Assembly: GCF_005405885.1 (NCBI RefSeq)
Contig: NZ_BJFL01000025.1
Location: 25,767 to 89,766 of the forward strand
Source of the DNA: Gandjariella thermophila
GTDB lineage: Bacteria; Actinomycetota; Actinomycetes; Mycobacteriales; Pseudonocardiaceae
Length of the DNA: 64,000 bases
Reading direction: 5' to 3'
The notes under the pieces: model-generated
Told to the model about the DNA's origin: nothing
Seen by the model: only the letters and a program-made list of their open reading frames with translations
Databases searched by the model: none
Shown here: in pieces, positions 36,561 through 47,512 of the stretch
Layout: every line of letters begins with the position of its first letter
Position numbering within the stretch: position 1 is the stretch's first letter
Program-made: the position numbers and the translations under genes

Positions 36561-37759
36561 CGTGCACCCTCCCCACCGGTGTTGCCGGTGAACCAGGCAC
36601 CGAACCGGCCGGGCGCCAGCCTTGTGTCCGGGTCCAGCTCCTTCTTCAGTGCGCGCAGCACCGCCACCGCGGAAGGGGCCTGGCCCCATGCGGGCAGTTC
36701 GGCGGTGGCCGGGTGGTGGCGCAGCACCGAGGTGCCGCCCGCGGCGGTAACCGCGGTGTGCGCGACCGCCACCCCTGCCGGCTCGGCCGGCACGGTCACC
36801 GTGGCGATGCCGGTCAGCAGGCCCGCGGTGACGCCCGTGCCGGGCGGGTCGATCCGGGCCAGCACGCCGGGCAGCCGGCTCGGCCGGCAGCCGATGCGCA
36901 GCACGGCGGCCTCGGCGCCGTTTCCGGTCTGATCCACCAGGTCGGCGTGCTCCCGCCAGGCGGCGTCGGCCTCGTCGCCGCGCACCGTGAATGCGCCCGG
37001 ACCGAGCAGCTCCGCGACCGCCCGGGCCCGCGCCTCGGTGCCCTCCGCGGTGCCCTCCAGCCGGACCAGCAGGTGTCCCTCAGTCACGCCGGAGCCGTAC
37101 CACTCGACGGCGACGGGTTCCAGCGAGGTGCTGGCCAACTCGGCGGCGCGCTCCGCGGCCGCGGCCAGCGAGCACGGCAACCGCACCGTGACGCTGGCCG
37201 CGGGAACCGGGTGCAGCCGCAGCACCACCTCGGCGAGCAGGCCGAGCGCGCCGTAGCTGCCGTGCGTCACCTTGGCGAGGTCGTAGCCGGCCACGTTCTT
37301 GATCACGTGGCCGCCGGTGCGGGCGATCGTGCCGTCCGCCAGCACCAGGGTGGCCCCGATGACCAGGTCCCGGAGCGACCCGTAGGCCAGCGCCAGCGGG
37401 CCGGAGTCGGCGGTGGCGATCAGCCCGCCCACGGTGGCGCCTCGCCGCACCCGGGCGGCGTCGAACGCGACCCGCTGCCGGTTGCCGGCAAGTTCGCGCT
37501 GCAGGTCGGCGAGCGGCGTGCCGGCCCGAACCGCCACGGTCATGTCGGCGGGGTTGTAGGCGAGGATCCCGGTGAGCCGGGTGGTGTCCACGGTGACCGG
37601 CGCCGGCCGCAGGGCATCCGCCCAGCCGTCCGCCGTGCCGCCGCCGCGGACGTGCACCTGTCCGACCGATCCGGCCAGCGCCTCGTGTGCCTCGCGCAGG
37701 TCGGCGGGTTGCAGCACCGGGCCGGTGGTCTCCCGGCCAGAGGTTTTCGACGTCGTCAT
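36557..37759 (-). CDS. glcE: Glycolate oxidase FAD-binding subunit GlcE-like
   Basis: A 400-aa FAD-linked oxidase subunit with a PCMH-type FAD domain: VRGGGTADGWADALRPAP, RRGATVGGLIATADSGPLALAYGSLRDLVIGATLV and GGHVIKNVAGYDLAKVTHGSYGALGLLAEVVLRL. It is shorter than GlcD and lacks its C-terminal cap, as expected for GlcE. It overlaps glcD and glcF by four bases each, so the three subunits are made from one coupled transcript. Confidence 0.87.
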   Translation of the reverse strand: MTTSKTSGRETTGPVLQPADLREAHEALAGSVGQVHVRGGGTADGWADALRPAPVTVDTTRLTGILAYNPADMTVAVRAGTPLADLQRELAGNRQRVAFDAARVRRGATVGGLIATADSGPLALAYGSLRDLVIGATLVLADGTIARTGGHVIKNVAGYDLAKVTHGSYGALGLLAEVVLRLHPVPAASVTVRLPCSLAAAAERAAELASTSLEPVAVEWYGSGVTEGHLLVRLEGTAEGTEARARAVAELLGPGAFTVRGDEADAAWREHADLVDQTGNGAEAAVLRIGCRPSRLPGVLARIDPPGTGVTAGLLTGIATVTVPAEPAGVAVAHTAVTAAGGTSVLRHHPATAELPAWGQAPSAVAVLRALKKELDPDTRLAPGRFGAWFTGNTGGEGAR

Positions 37760-39207
37760 AGCCGTTCGATCACTCCCGCCTCCTCCAGCGGGTGCGGGCG
37801 GTACGGCCCGGGCCGCTCGCCGCACAGCCGCGGCGTGGGCAGCAGCTTGCCCGGGTTGCACAGCTGTCTCGGGTCGAACGCGGACCGGAGGCGGCCCATC
37901 ACCTCCAGGTCAACCTCGCCGAACATGCGCGGCATGGAGCACGCCTTGTCGGTGCCGATGCCGTGCTCGCCGGACAGCGACCCGCCGAGTTCCACGCACA
38001 GCTCGGCGATGCTCCTGGACAGTTCCTCGGCGCGCTCGGCCTCGCCGGCGTCGTCGTCGAACAGCACCAGGGGGTGCAGGTTGCCGTCGCCGGCGTGGAA
38101 GACGTTGGCCACCCGCAGGCCCGCCTCGCGGCCCATCTCGCCGATCCGGTCCAGCACCTCGGCCAGCCGCGTCCGGGGTACCACCCCGTCCTGCACGATG
38201 TAGTCCGGGCTGATCCAGCCCACCGCCGCGAACGCGGCCTTGCGGCCCTTCCAGATCCGGGCCCGCTCCGCGCTGTCCGAGGCGATGTGCAGCCGGGTGC
38301 AGCCGTGCCGCTCGCAGATCGCCTTGACCTGCTCGAACTGCTCGGCGCACTCGGCGGCCGGCCCGTCCAGTTCGACGACCAGGGCGGCCGGGGTGTCCAG
38401 CGTGTAGCCGGCGTGCACCGCCTTCTCGGCCGCCTCGATGGCCAGCGCGTCCATCATCTCCACCGCGGCCGGCACGATGCCCGCACCGACGATCCCGCTG
38501 ACCACCTCCCCGGCGGCGCGCACCGAGGGAAAGTCGGCGAGCAGCGTCCGCACGGTCTCCGGGGCACGCAGCAGCCGGAGGGTGATCTCGCAGGCGATGC
38601 CCAGCGTGCCCTCCGAGCCGAGGAACACCCCGCGCAGATCGGGTCCGAGCTGCTCACCGGTGTCGCCGCCGAGGGTGACCATGCTGCCGTCCGGCAGCAC
38701 CACCTTCAGCGCGAGCACGTGGTTGGTGGTGAAGCCGTACTTCAGGCAGTGCGCGCCGCCGGAGTTCTCCGCGACGTTCCCGCCGATCGTGCACACCTGC
38801 TGGCTGGACGGGTCCGGGGCGTAGTACAGCCCGTACGGGGCGGCCGCCCTGGTGATGTCCAGGTTGGTCACCCCGGGCTGCACCACCGCGCGGCGGTCGA
38901 CCGGGTCGATCTCCACGATCCGGCGCAGCCGCTGCAGCGAGATGACCACCCCGTCGGCCACCGGGACGGCACCGCCGGACAGCCCGGTGCCCGCGCCGCG
39001 CGCCACGAACGGGACCGCGTGCTCGTGGCAGGCCCGCACCGCCGCCGCCACCGCCTCGGCGTCGCGGGGCAGCACGACCAGGGCCGGCACCTGGCGGAAC
39101 CCGGTGAGACCGTCGCACTCGTAGGTGCGCAGCCGAACCGGATCGGAGATCACGTTCTCGGCGCCGACGGCGTCGGCAAGCGCGCGCCGAACCGCCGCAT
39201 CGAGCAT
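37756..39207 (-). CDS. glcD: Glycolate oxidase FAD subunit GlcD
   Basis: A 483-aa flavoprotein of the vanillyl-alcohol-oxidase fold. The FAD-binding half has VARGAGTGLSGGAVPVADGVVISLQRL and GGNVAENSGGAHCLKYGFTTNHVLALKVVLPDG. The C-terminal FAD-oxidase half has FHAGDGNLHPLVLFDDDAGE and LSGEHGIGTDKACSMP. With GlcE and GlcF it oxidises glycolate (or D-lactate) to glyoxylate. ATG 39207 follows AAAGGTGG; TTG 39216 is too close to that site. The promoter should lie in 39208-39340, divergent from the deacetylase gene. Confidence 0.9.
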   Translation of the reverse strand: MLDAAVRRALADAVGAENVISDPVRLRTYECDGLTGFRQVPALVVLPRDAEAVAAAVRACHEHAVPFVARGAGTGLSGGAVPVADGVVISLQRLRRIVEIDPVDRRAVVQPGVTNLDITRAAAPYGLYYAPDPSSQQVCTIGGNVAENSGGAHCLKYGFTTNHVLALKVVLPDGSMVTLGGDTGEQLGPDLRGVFLGSEGTLGIACEITLRLLRAPETVRTLLADFPSVRAAGEVVSGIVGAGIVPAAVEMMDALAIEAAEKAVHAGYTLDTPAALVVELDGPAAECAEQFEQVKAICERHGCTRLHIASDSAERARIWKGRKAAFAAVGWISPDYIVQDGVVPRTRLAEVLDRIGEMGREAGLRVANVFHAGDGNLHPLVLFDDDAGEAERAEELSRSIAELCVELGGSLSGEHGIGTDKACSMPRMFGEVDLEVMGRLRSAFDPRQLCNPGKLLPTPRLCGERPGPYRPHPLEEAGVIERL

Positions 39208-39340
39208 CGGCCCCAACCACCTTTGGCGAGCTTTTCACATCGTGGATATGTTTTGCCTGATGGAGGAACGGTAGGCCGTGCGGTGTGCCGCATGTCAAGA
39301 GCACCGTCCCGGCACCACCGTCCAACCCTGGGAGTACCCC

Positions 39341-40096
39341 ATGGCAGGGCCGCGGTCACCCGCACACCCGGCCAGATGGCCGGAGGGCCGCCGGGCGGCG
39401 CTGAGCATCACCTTCGACGACGCCCGGCCCAGCCAGCTCGACGCCGGCATGCCGATCCTGGCCGAGCACGGCGTGCGTGCCACCTGCTACGTGCTGCCCG
39501 GCCCGCTGCAGCGCCGGCTGCCGGACTGGCGGGCGGTCGTGGCCGCCGGGCACGAGATCGGCAACCACTCGCGGTCCCACCCGTGCGCCGGCAACTTCCC
39601 GTTCTCCCGGAACAACGCCCTCGAGGACCACACCCTGGACCGGATCGAGCGGGACATCGTGGCCGCGAACGACGCCATCGAGCGGCTGCTCGGCGTCACA
39701 CCGGCCACCTTCGCATACCCGTGCGGCCAGAAGATCGTGGGCCGGGGCGAGCGGGCGCGGTGCTACGTGCCGGTGGTCGCCAGGCACTTCGTGATCGGCC
39801 GCGGTTTCCGCGACGAGGTGCCCAACGACCCGCAGCGCTGTGACCTCGCCCAGATCGCCGGAATCGAGATGGACGGGGCCGACCCGAAGCGGCTGTGCGC
39901 GCTGGTGGACGAGGCGGTCGCGGGCGGGGCGTGGCTGGTGCTGTGCGGTCACGAGGTCGGCGCGCCCGGCCCGCAGAGCGTGCCGGCCGCCAGCCTCGCG
40001 GCGCTGGCCGAGCACGCCGCCCGGCGCGCCGACGTGCTGTGGACGGACACCGTCGCCGCGGTGGGCGGCCACCTGGCGGGCCAGCGTCCGGCCTGA
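39341..40096 (+). CDS. Polysaccharide deacetylase-family protein
   Basis: A 251-aa NodB-homology protein: LSITFDDARPSQLDAGM is the TFDD motif with the catalytic Asp and metal Asp, GNHSRSHPCAGN is the H-x3-H metal site, and FAYPCGQ is the third block. No signal peptide is evident, so it may act on a cytoplasmic or small substrate rather than peptidoglycan. ATG 39341 follows GGGAGTACCCC. It is transcribed away from glcDEF. Confidence 0.85.
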   Translation: MAGPRSPAHPARWPEGRRAALSITFDDARPSQLDAGMPILAEHGVRATCYVLPGPLQRRLPDWRAVVAAGHEIGNHSRSHPCAGNFPFSRNNALEDHTLDRIERDIVAANDAIERLLGVTPATFAYPCGQKIVGRGERARCYVPVVARHFVIGRGFRDEVPNDPQRCDLAQIAGIEMDGADPKRLCALVDEAVAGGAWLVLCGHEVGAPGPQSVPAASLAALAEHAARRADVLWTDTVAAVGGHLAGQRPA

Positions 40097-40164
40097 GCCG
40101 GGTCGGTGCCGGTGCGACGAACGCGCGCCGCGATCGGGTCGCCGGGGCGCGAGCGGGTGGGAGT

Positions 40165-42648
<2,484 letters not shown>

Positions 42649-42650
42649 TC

Positions 42651-43049
42651 ATGACGGCACCCACGCAGCAGACCAGCATGGTGCGCCGGTCCGGATCCGC
42701 GGGCCTGTACGACGTGCTGGACCTGATCCTGGACCGCGGCCTGGTCATCGACGTGTTCGCCCGGGTGTCCCTGGTCGGGATCGAACTGCTCACCGTCGAC
42801 GTCCGGATCGTGGTCGCCAGCGTGGACACCTACCTGCGGTTCGCCGAGGCGTGCAACCGGCTGGATCTCACCGCGTCCACGAGGTCGGAGACGCTGCCGG
42901 AGCTGGTCGGCGACATCGTGGAGTCGGGCAGCAAGGGCAAGAGCAAGGGCGTGATCAGCGGTGCCGCCGAGGCGCTGGCCGGATCACTGCCGAAGTCCCG
43001 CCAGTCGCAACGGGAGCGCAGCCGGGAGCGTCAGGAGGAGTCCGAGTGA
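42651..43049 (+). CDS. gvpA: Gas vesicle structural protein GvpA
   Basis: A 132-aa protein. Residues about 16-75 hold the amphipathic GvpA core: [20 protein letters not shown], then [26 protein letters not shown]. The Lys/Arg-rich C-terminal tail is typical of actinobacterial GvpA. It would form the ribbed wall of the vesicle. ATG 42651 follows AAGGGGAG. Confidence 0.9.
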   Translation: MTAPTQQTSMVRRSGSAGLYDVLDLILDRGLVIDVFARVSLVGIELLTVDVRIVVASVDTYLRFAEACNRLDLTASTRSETLPELVGDIVESGSKGKSKGVISGAAEALAGSLPKSRQSQRERSRERQEESE

Positions 43050-43101
43050 GCCCGTGGATTCCTGAGCGTCCGCAATGGACGGTGCGGGGAGTGGTGCGGC
43101 C

Positions 43102-43845
43102 GTGACCGGGCCGGCGAACGGCACCTACCTGTACGGGATCGTGCGGTCGGCGCAGCCGCTGCGGCTGGACGGCCGGGGCGGCGTCGGCGACCCGCCGCGT
43201 GCCCTGCGCCGAGTGCCCGCCGGTGCGCTGGCGGTGGTGGTCAGCGACGCGCCCGAGCGGCTGCGCGCCAAGCGCCGAGACCTGCTCGCGCACGCGCAGG
43301 TGCTGGAGGACCTGCTGGCGCAGGGCGCCACCCTGCCGATGCGGTTCGGCAGCATCGCCGAGGACGACGACACGGTGCGCCGCCAGGTCGCCGCGCACGC
43401 CGACCGGTACCGCACGGCGCTGTCCGAACTGGACGGTCGCGTCGAGGTCAACGTGAAGGCGACGCACCGCGGCGAGCCGATCCTGCGCGAGGTGCTCGCC
43501 GGTGACGACGGGCTGCGCCGGTGGAACGACGACCTGCGCCGGCGCGGCGGCGACCCGCGGGAGCGTGCCGGCTTTGGGGAGGCGGTGGCCAGGGCCGTCG
43601 GGCTGCGCGAGGCGGAGGACGCCGACCGCATCGTGCGCCGGCTTCGGCCGAAAGCGGTCCGGGAGAGCCACGGGCCGCGGGTCGGGGACTGCTTCGTCAA
43701 CGTGTCCTTCCTGGTCGAGCGGCGCGACCTGGCGGCGTTCGAGGCCGCCGCGGGCGACCTGGTCGACGCGCTCGACCCGGTGGCCGAGGTGCGCGTCCGG
43801 GGACCGCTGCCGCCGTACAGCTTCACCGGCGTCGACGACACGTGA
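43102..43845 (+). CDS. gvpF: Gas vesicle protein GvpF (GvpF/L family)
   Basis: A 247-aa GvpF/L family protein: TYLYGIVRSAQPL at the start, LAHAQVLEDLLAQGATLPMRFGSI in the middle and LVERRDLAAFEAAAGDL with GPLPPYSFTG at the end. GvpF/L proteins are accessory assembly factors that bind GvpA. GTG 43102 is preferred to ATG 43075, which has no ribosome-binding site. Confidence 0.87.
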   Translation: MTGPANGTYLYGIVRSAQPLRLDGRGGVGDPPRALRRVPAGALAVVVSDAPERLRAKRRDLLAHAQVLEDLLAQGATLPMRFGSIAEDDDTVRRQVAAHADRYRTALSELDGRVEVNVKATHRGEPILREVLAGDDGLRRWNDDLRRRGGDPRERAGFGEAVARAVGLREAEDADRIVRRLRPKAVRESHGPRVGDCFVNVSFLVERRDLAAFEAAAGDLVDALDPVAEVRVRGPLPPYSFTGVDDT

Positions 43846-43870
43846 CGGCAACGGCGACGAGGGTCGCGAG

Positions 43871-44140
43871 GTGAGCGGAGTGGGACTGCTGACGGGACTG
43901 GTGACGCTGCCGCTGGCGCCGGTGCGCGGCGTGCACCGGACGCTCGTCGAACTGCTGGCCGCGGCCGAGCGCGAGCAGCGGGCCGCCATCCAGCGGGACC
44001 TCGCCGACCTGGAGGCGGCGCTGCTCGCCGGGGAGATCACCCCGGAGGAGTTCGACGAGCGCGAGGACGAGTTGCTGGACGAGTTGGCGGAACTCGACGC
44101 GGCGACGCAGGGGGACGGGATCAACCAGACAGGAGGGTGA
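43871..44140 (+). CDS. gvpG: Gas vesicle protein GvpG
   Basis: An 89-aa protein with the GvpG pattern: LLTGLVTLPLAPVRGVHRTLVELL followed by a highly charged helix (AAEREQRAAIQRDLADLEAALLAGEI, then a Glu/Asp-rich segment), predicted to form a coiled coil. It is a conserved minor accessory protein. GTG 43871 has GAGGG eight bases upstream. Confidence 0.85.
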   Translation: MSGVGLLTGLVTLPLAPVRGVHRTLVELLAAAEREQRAAIQRDLADLEAALLAGEITPEEFDEREDELLDELAELDAATQGDGINQTGG

Positions 44141-44142
44141 TC

Positions 44143-44592
44143 GTGACCGAACCGTACCCGCGCCGGGACGGGTTGCCCGCCGACCGTCCCGGCCAACCGC
44201 TCGGCGCGCGTTCCGTCGCCAACCTGGCGGACATCCTGGAACGGGTGCTCGACAAGGGCATCGTGATCGCCGGAGATATCAAGATCAACCTGCTGGACAT
44301 CGAGCTGCTCACCATCAAGCTCCGGCTGCTGGTCGCCTCCGTGGACCGGGCCAGGGAGATGGGCATCGACTGGTGGGAACACGATCCCAGCCTGTCCTCG
44401 TCGGCCCGCCGGAACGGCTCGGACCGGGAGGTCGCCGACCGCGACCGGGATGAGCTGGCTGGGGAGAACGCGCGGCTGCGCGCCCGCATCGAGCAGCTCA
44501 CCAGCGGCGAAATCGAGGGCGGCCGGGCCGAGCCGGAACCCCAGCGGGCCGGCGGCGCCCGCCGGAAGCGCGGATCGGGGGCGAGCCGATGA
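44143..44592 (+). CDS. gvpJ: Gas vesicle protein GvpJ (GvpA-like minor protein)
   Basis: A 149-aa protein with a GvpA-like core (SVANLADILERVLDKGIVIAG, then IKINLLDIELLTIKLRLLVASVDRAREMG) and a long charged C-terminal helix (LAGENARLRARIEQLTSGE). GvpJ/M/S-type proteins are thought to nucleate or cap the growing vesicle. GTG 44143 is placed six bases from AGGAGGG; GTG 44137 is inside the ribosome-binding site. Confidence 0.85.
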   Translation: MTEPYPRRDGLPADRPGQPLGARSVANLADILERVLDKGIVIAGDIKINLLDIELLTIKLRLLVASVDRAREMGIDWWEHDPSLSSSARRNGSDREVADRDRDELAGENARLRARIEQLTSGEIEGGRAEPEPQRAGGARRKRGSGASR

Positions 44593-45464
44593 GCGCGGCA
44601 CACCCGACGGTCCGCTACTGCTACGCGATCGCCCGGCCGTTCCCGGAGGAGGTGCTGCGCGGCCTGGCCGGGGTTCGGGACGCCGAACTGCGGCCGGTCC
44701 GGGAGGGTGACCTCGTCGCGGTGACCAGCCCGGTGCCGGCCGCCGACTTCGACGAGTCCGCGCTGCGCCGCAACCTGGAGGACCTCGACTGGCTGGCCGG
44801 CGTGGCCAGGGCGCACAGCGCGGTGGTCGACGCGGTCGCCGAGCGTGCCGCCACGCTGCCGCTCCGGCTGGCCACGGTGTACCTGGACGAGGACCGGGTG
44901 CGGGCGGTGCTGCGCGGCGGCCGGGCCCGGTTCGCCGCCGCGCTGGATCGAATCACCGGCCGCGTGGAATGGGGCGTCAAGGTCAGCACCCTCCCGGCGG
45001 ACCGGGGTGGCCGGCCGCGAGCCGACCGGTCCGGCACCGGCCATGCGGATGCTTCGGGCCGCTCCGGCCGCTCCTACCTGCGGCGGCGGATGGCCGAGCG
45101 GAACGCCCGGGAGACCGGGTGGCGGCGGGCCGCGGAGGCGGCCGACCGGATCGACCGGGAGCTGAGCGAACTGGCCGAGGACCGCCGGCAGTACCGGCCG
45201 CAGAGCACGCGGCTCACCGGGAGCCGCGGCGAGAACGTGCTGAACGTGGCGTACCTGGTCGCCGAGGAGCGTTCCGCCGCGTTCGTCGACCGGTTCGCCG
45301 CGCTGCGCGACGCCGCCGACGGCTACCAGGTGGAGCTCACCGGCCCGTGGGCGCCCTATTCCTTCGCCGAGCAGACCGAGGACACAGACGATGCGGGGCG
45401 CGCCGGACAGGCCGGCGCCGAGCCCGTCACCGCGAACGGTTCGCCCCATGGGGAGGTTTCCTGA
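44589..45464 (+). CDS. gvpL: Gas vesicle protein GvpL (GvpF/L family)
   Basis: A 291-aa second GvpF/L protein: RYCYAIARPFPEEVLRGL, VVDAVAERAATLPLRLATVY and GENVLNVAYLVAEERSAAFVDRF, ending GPWAPYSF. It has an inserted, variable segment around residues 140-160 (DRSGTGHADASG) absent from GvpF. It is coupled to gvpJ by an ATGA overlap. Confidence 0.85.
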   Translation: MSAAHPTVRYCYAIARPFPEEVLRGLAGVRDAELRPVREGDLVAVTSPVPAADFDESALRRNLEDLDWLAGVARAHSAVVDAVAERAATLPLRLATVYLDEDRVRAVLRGGRARFAAALDRITGRVEWGVKVSTLPADRGGRPRADRSGTGHADASGRSGRSYLRRRMAERNARETGWRRAAEAADRIDRELSELAEDRRQYRPQSTRLTGSRGENVLNVAYLVAEERSAAFVDRFAALRDAADGYQVELTGPWAPYSFAEQTEDTDDAGRAGQAGAEPVTANGSPHGEVS

Positions 45465-45534
45465 TGCATGCGTCGAGCCGCGGCGACCAACGGGACCACG
45501 TCGCGCGCGAACTCGCGGTAAGGAGCGCGGTGAC

Positions 45535-45780
45535 ATGACTGGGGACCTGCCCGGCGAGGTGGTGCGCGCCGGGGACGTGAGCGTCGGGCCGGGCCGGGAC
45601 GGCGCCGCACCGCTGGCCGGCCGGGAGATCGCCCTGGTCGACCTGCTGGACCGGCTGCTGGCCGGCGGTGTGGTGCTGGTCGGCGACCTGACCCTGTCCA
45701 TCGCGGACGTCGACCTGGTGCGCATCTCGCTGCGCGCGGTGATCAGCTCGGTGCGCGCCGGGGAGGCGATCACGCGATGA
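45535..45780 (+). CDS. gvpS: Gas vesicle protein GvpS (GvpA-like minor protein)
   Basis: An 81-aa GvpA-family protein, shorter than GvpA or GvpJ, with ALVDLLDRLLAGGVVLVGDL and SIADVDLVRISLRAVISSV. In actinobacterial clusters the copy between gvpL and gvpK is called gvpS; the name rests on position and length. ATG 45535 follows AAGGAG. Confidence 0.78.
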   Translation: MTGDLPGEVVRAGDVSVGPGRDGAAPLAGREIALVDLLDRLLAGGVVLVGDLTLSIADVDLVRISLRAVISSVRAGEAITR

Positions 45781-46085
45781 GTACGGCGAGCCACCGGAGC
45801 GGCGGCAGCAGGGTGTCGAACCGGATCGAGATGGACCGCGACACGGTGGAACGTGACCTGATGAAGCTGGTCCTCACCGTGGTGGAGCTGCTGCGGCAGC
45901 TGATGGAGCGGCAGGCGCTGCGCCGCGTCGACCAGGGCGACCTGGACGAGGACCAGGAGGAGCGCATCGGGCTGACGCTGATGCTGCTCGAGGAGCGGAT
46001 GACCGAACTCTGCGACCGGTACGGGCTGTCCCTGGACGACCTCAACATCGACCTGGGGCCACTGGGACCGTTGCTGCCCCGCTGA
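45777..46085 (+). CDS. gvpK: Gas vesicle protein GvpK
   Basis: A 102-aa GvpK: ISNRIEMDRD-like NRIEMDRDTVERDLMKLVLTV, then LLRQLMERQALRRVDQGDLDEDQEERIGLTLM and LGPLGPLLPR. GvpK is a conserved accessory protein of vesicle assembly. It overlaps gvpS by four bases and is the last gene of the operon. Confidence 0.88.
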   Translation: MSTASHRSGGSRVSNRIEMDRDTVERDLMKLVLTVVELLRQLMERQALRRVDQGDLDEDQEERIGLTLMLLEERMTELCDRYGLSLDDLNIDLGPLGPLLPR

Positions 46086-46582
46086 CGCCCGCCCGCTGGT
46101 GCCGGACGGCAGCGGCCCGCGCGCGGCCCGCTCCGGCGCGAATGGCGCCGACCGGCGACGAGCGATCGCCGCGGCCATCGATGCGCATTCTTCGGCGCCG
46201 ACCGGGCACGCGGCGGACGGAAAGCGCCGGCAATTTCGATCGCGGCTTCCGTCCCGTATCGCGGGATTCTCGATACGTTGATTTTCCAGTTCCGCTGAAG
46301 GCATCCGAAGGGCTTCTGTCGAAAACACGGAGTTCACATCGGACTCGGGTAGCTTGGCGGTTCGATGCCACGTGACACGCGCCGACCGGATTGGTAGACA
46401 AAGGGAGTGTGCCCAGAGGCGTCCGTTGTGCCCCGTTCCGGCGGCACGAAGGGCGGCGATGAACAGGCCGTTCGGACCTGCCAGTCTCGTCCGAACGGCT
46501 GATCGAATGGCCTGGCCGAGTGAGGCCCGCCCTGGCGAGGAGATCGCGGTCGAGCGAAAACCCACGGAGGATGGAGAAGCGC
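46086..46582. other. Intergenic region after the gas-vesicle operon
   Basis: About 500 bases with no recognised gene. Short frames exist on both strands but show no product or ribosome-binding site. The middle (about 46200-46400) is lower in G+C and probably contains the promoter of the downstream reductase. No flavin riboswitch structure was seen despite the RibD-like gene downstream. Confidence 0.4.
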
Positions 46583-47512
46583 ATGACCACTGAGGGCGTA
46601 GCGACGGGTGGCGCCGGGACCGGGCTGGCCGAGCAGCGTCGCGGTCCGGTGCTCGACGCGTCGGCGGCGTGGGAGCGGCTGCTCGGCGTGCGAACCGCGG
46701 CGGACGCGGTGGCCGCCGGGCTGGTGCAGGGTCACGGCAGTGGCTGGGGATGGGCCGAGGACGCCTCGCCCGAGGCGGCGCGGCTGGCCGACCTCTACGC
46801 CCCACTGTGCCTGGCCGGCTCAAACTACGCCTTCGCCCAACTCGGCCAGAGCCTGGACGGTTGCATCGCCACCCGCACCGGCGACGCGGTCTACGTGACC
46901 GGCGAGGAGGACCGCCGCCACCTGCACCGGCTGCGCGCGCTGGCGGACGCGGTGGTGGTCGGAGCGGACACCGCGATCACCGACGACCCTCGGCTCACCG
47001 TGCGCGCGTGTGCCGGGCGGAACCCGGTGCGGGTGGTGCTGGACCCGCGCGGCCGCGTCCCGGCGCAGCGCCGGGTGTTCACCGACGGCTGCGCTCCGAC
47101 GCTATGGGTGCTGGGCCGTTCGGTGGCGGACTCGGTGTCCGACGCCGTGGCGGACCGGGTGGGCGGTGCGAACGGGGTCGAGGTGGTCCGGGTCGCCGAG
47201 GACGGGCACGGGTTCGCGCCGCGGGCACTGCTGGACGTGCTGGCGGAGCGCGGCCTGGGCCGGGTGCTGGTCGAGGGCGGCGGGGTGACCGTGTCCCGGT
47301 TCCTGCGGGACGGGGCCCTGCAGCGGCTCTACCTCACGGTCGCGCCGCTGATCGTCGGCGACGGCGTGCCCGGCCTGCACTTCCCCGGCAGCCCGAGGAT
47401 GCGTGAGGCGCTACGCGCGCCGGTTCGCCGCGTCACCATGGGCGAGGACATGCTGTTCGAACTGGACCTGCAGGCCTGCGGCGCGCGGTCGAGCGACCCG
47501 GTGTGCCAGTAG
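46583..47512 (+). CDS. RibD C-terminal / dihydrofolate reductase-like pyrimidine reductase
   Basis: A 309-aa protein. The core from about residue 60 is a RibD-C/DHFR-like reductase: YAFAQLGQSLDGCIATRTGDAVYVTGEEDRRHLHRLR, ADAVVVGADTAITDDPRLTVR and VLVEGGGVTVSRFLRDGALQRLYLTVAPLIVGDG. In riboflavin synthesis this fold reduces the ribosylamino-pyrimidine. No deaminase domain is present, so it may serve a dedicated pathway rather than core riboflavin. ATG 46583 follows GGAGAAG. Its last 102 bases overlap the convergent gene at 47411. Confidence 0.82.
   Translation: MTTEGVATGGAGTGLAEQRRGPVLDASAAWERLLGVRTAADAVAAGLVQGHGSGWGWAEDASPEAARLADLYAPLCLAGSNYAFAQLGQSLDGCIATRTGDAVYVTGEEDRRHLHRLRALADAVVVGADTAITDDPRLTVRACAGRNPVRVVLDPRGRVPAQRRVFTDGCAPTLWVLGRSVADSVSDAVADRVGGANGVEVVRVAEDGHGFAPRALLDVLAERGLGRVLVEGGGVTVSRFLRDGALQRLYLTVAPLIVGDGVPGLHFPGSPRMREALRAPVRRVTMGEDMLFELDLQACGARSSDPVCQ

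Noticed and set aside
39237..39251. ACAT-N7-ATGT dyad in front of glcD as a regulator operator
   Set aside because: Arms of only four bases; too weak to report as a feature.
46086..46582. FMN riboswitch before the RibD-like gene
   Set aside because: No RFN-like conserved core was visible; only an ordinary intergenic region.
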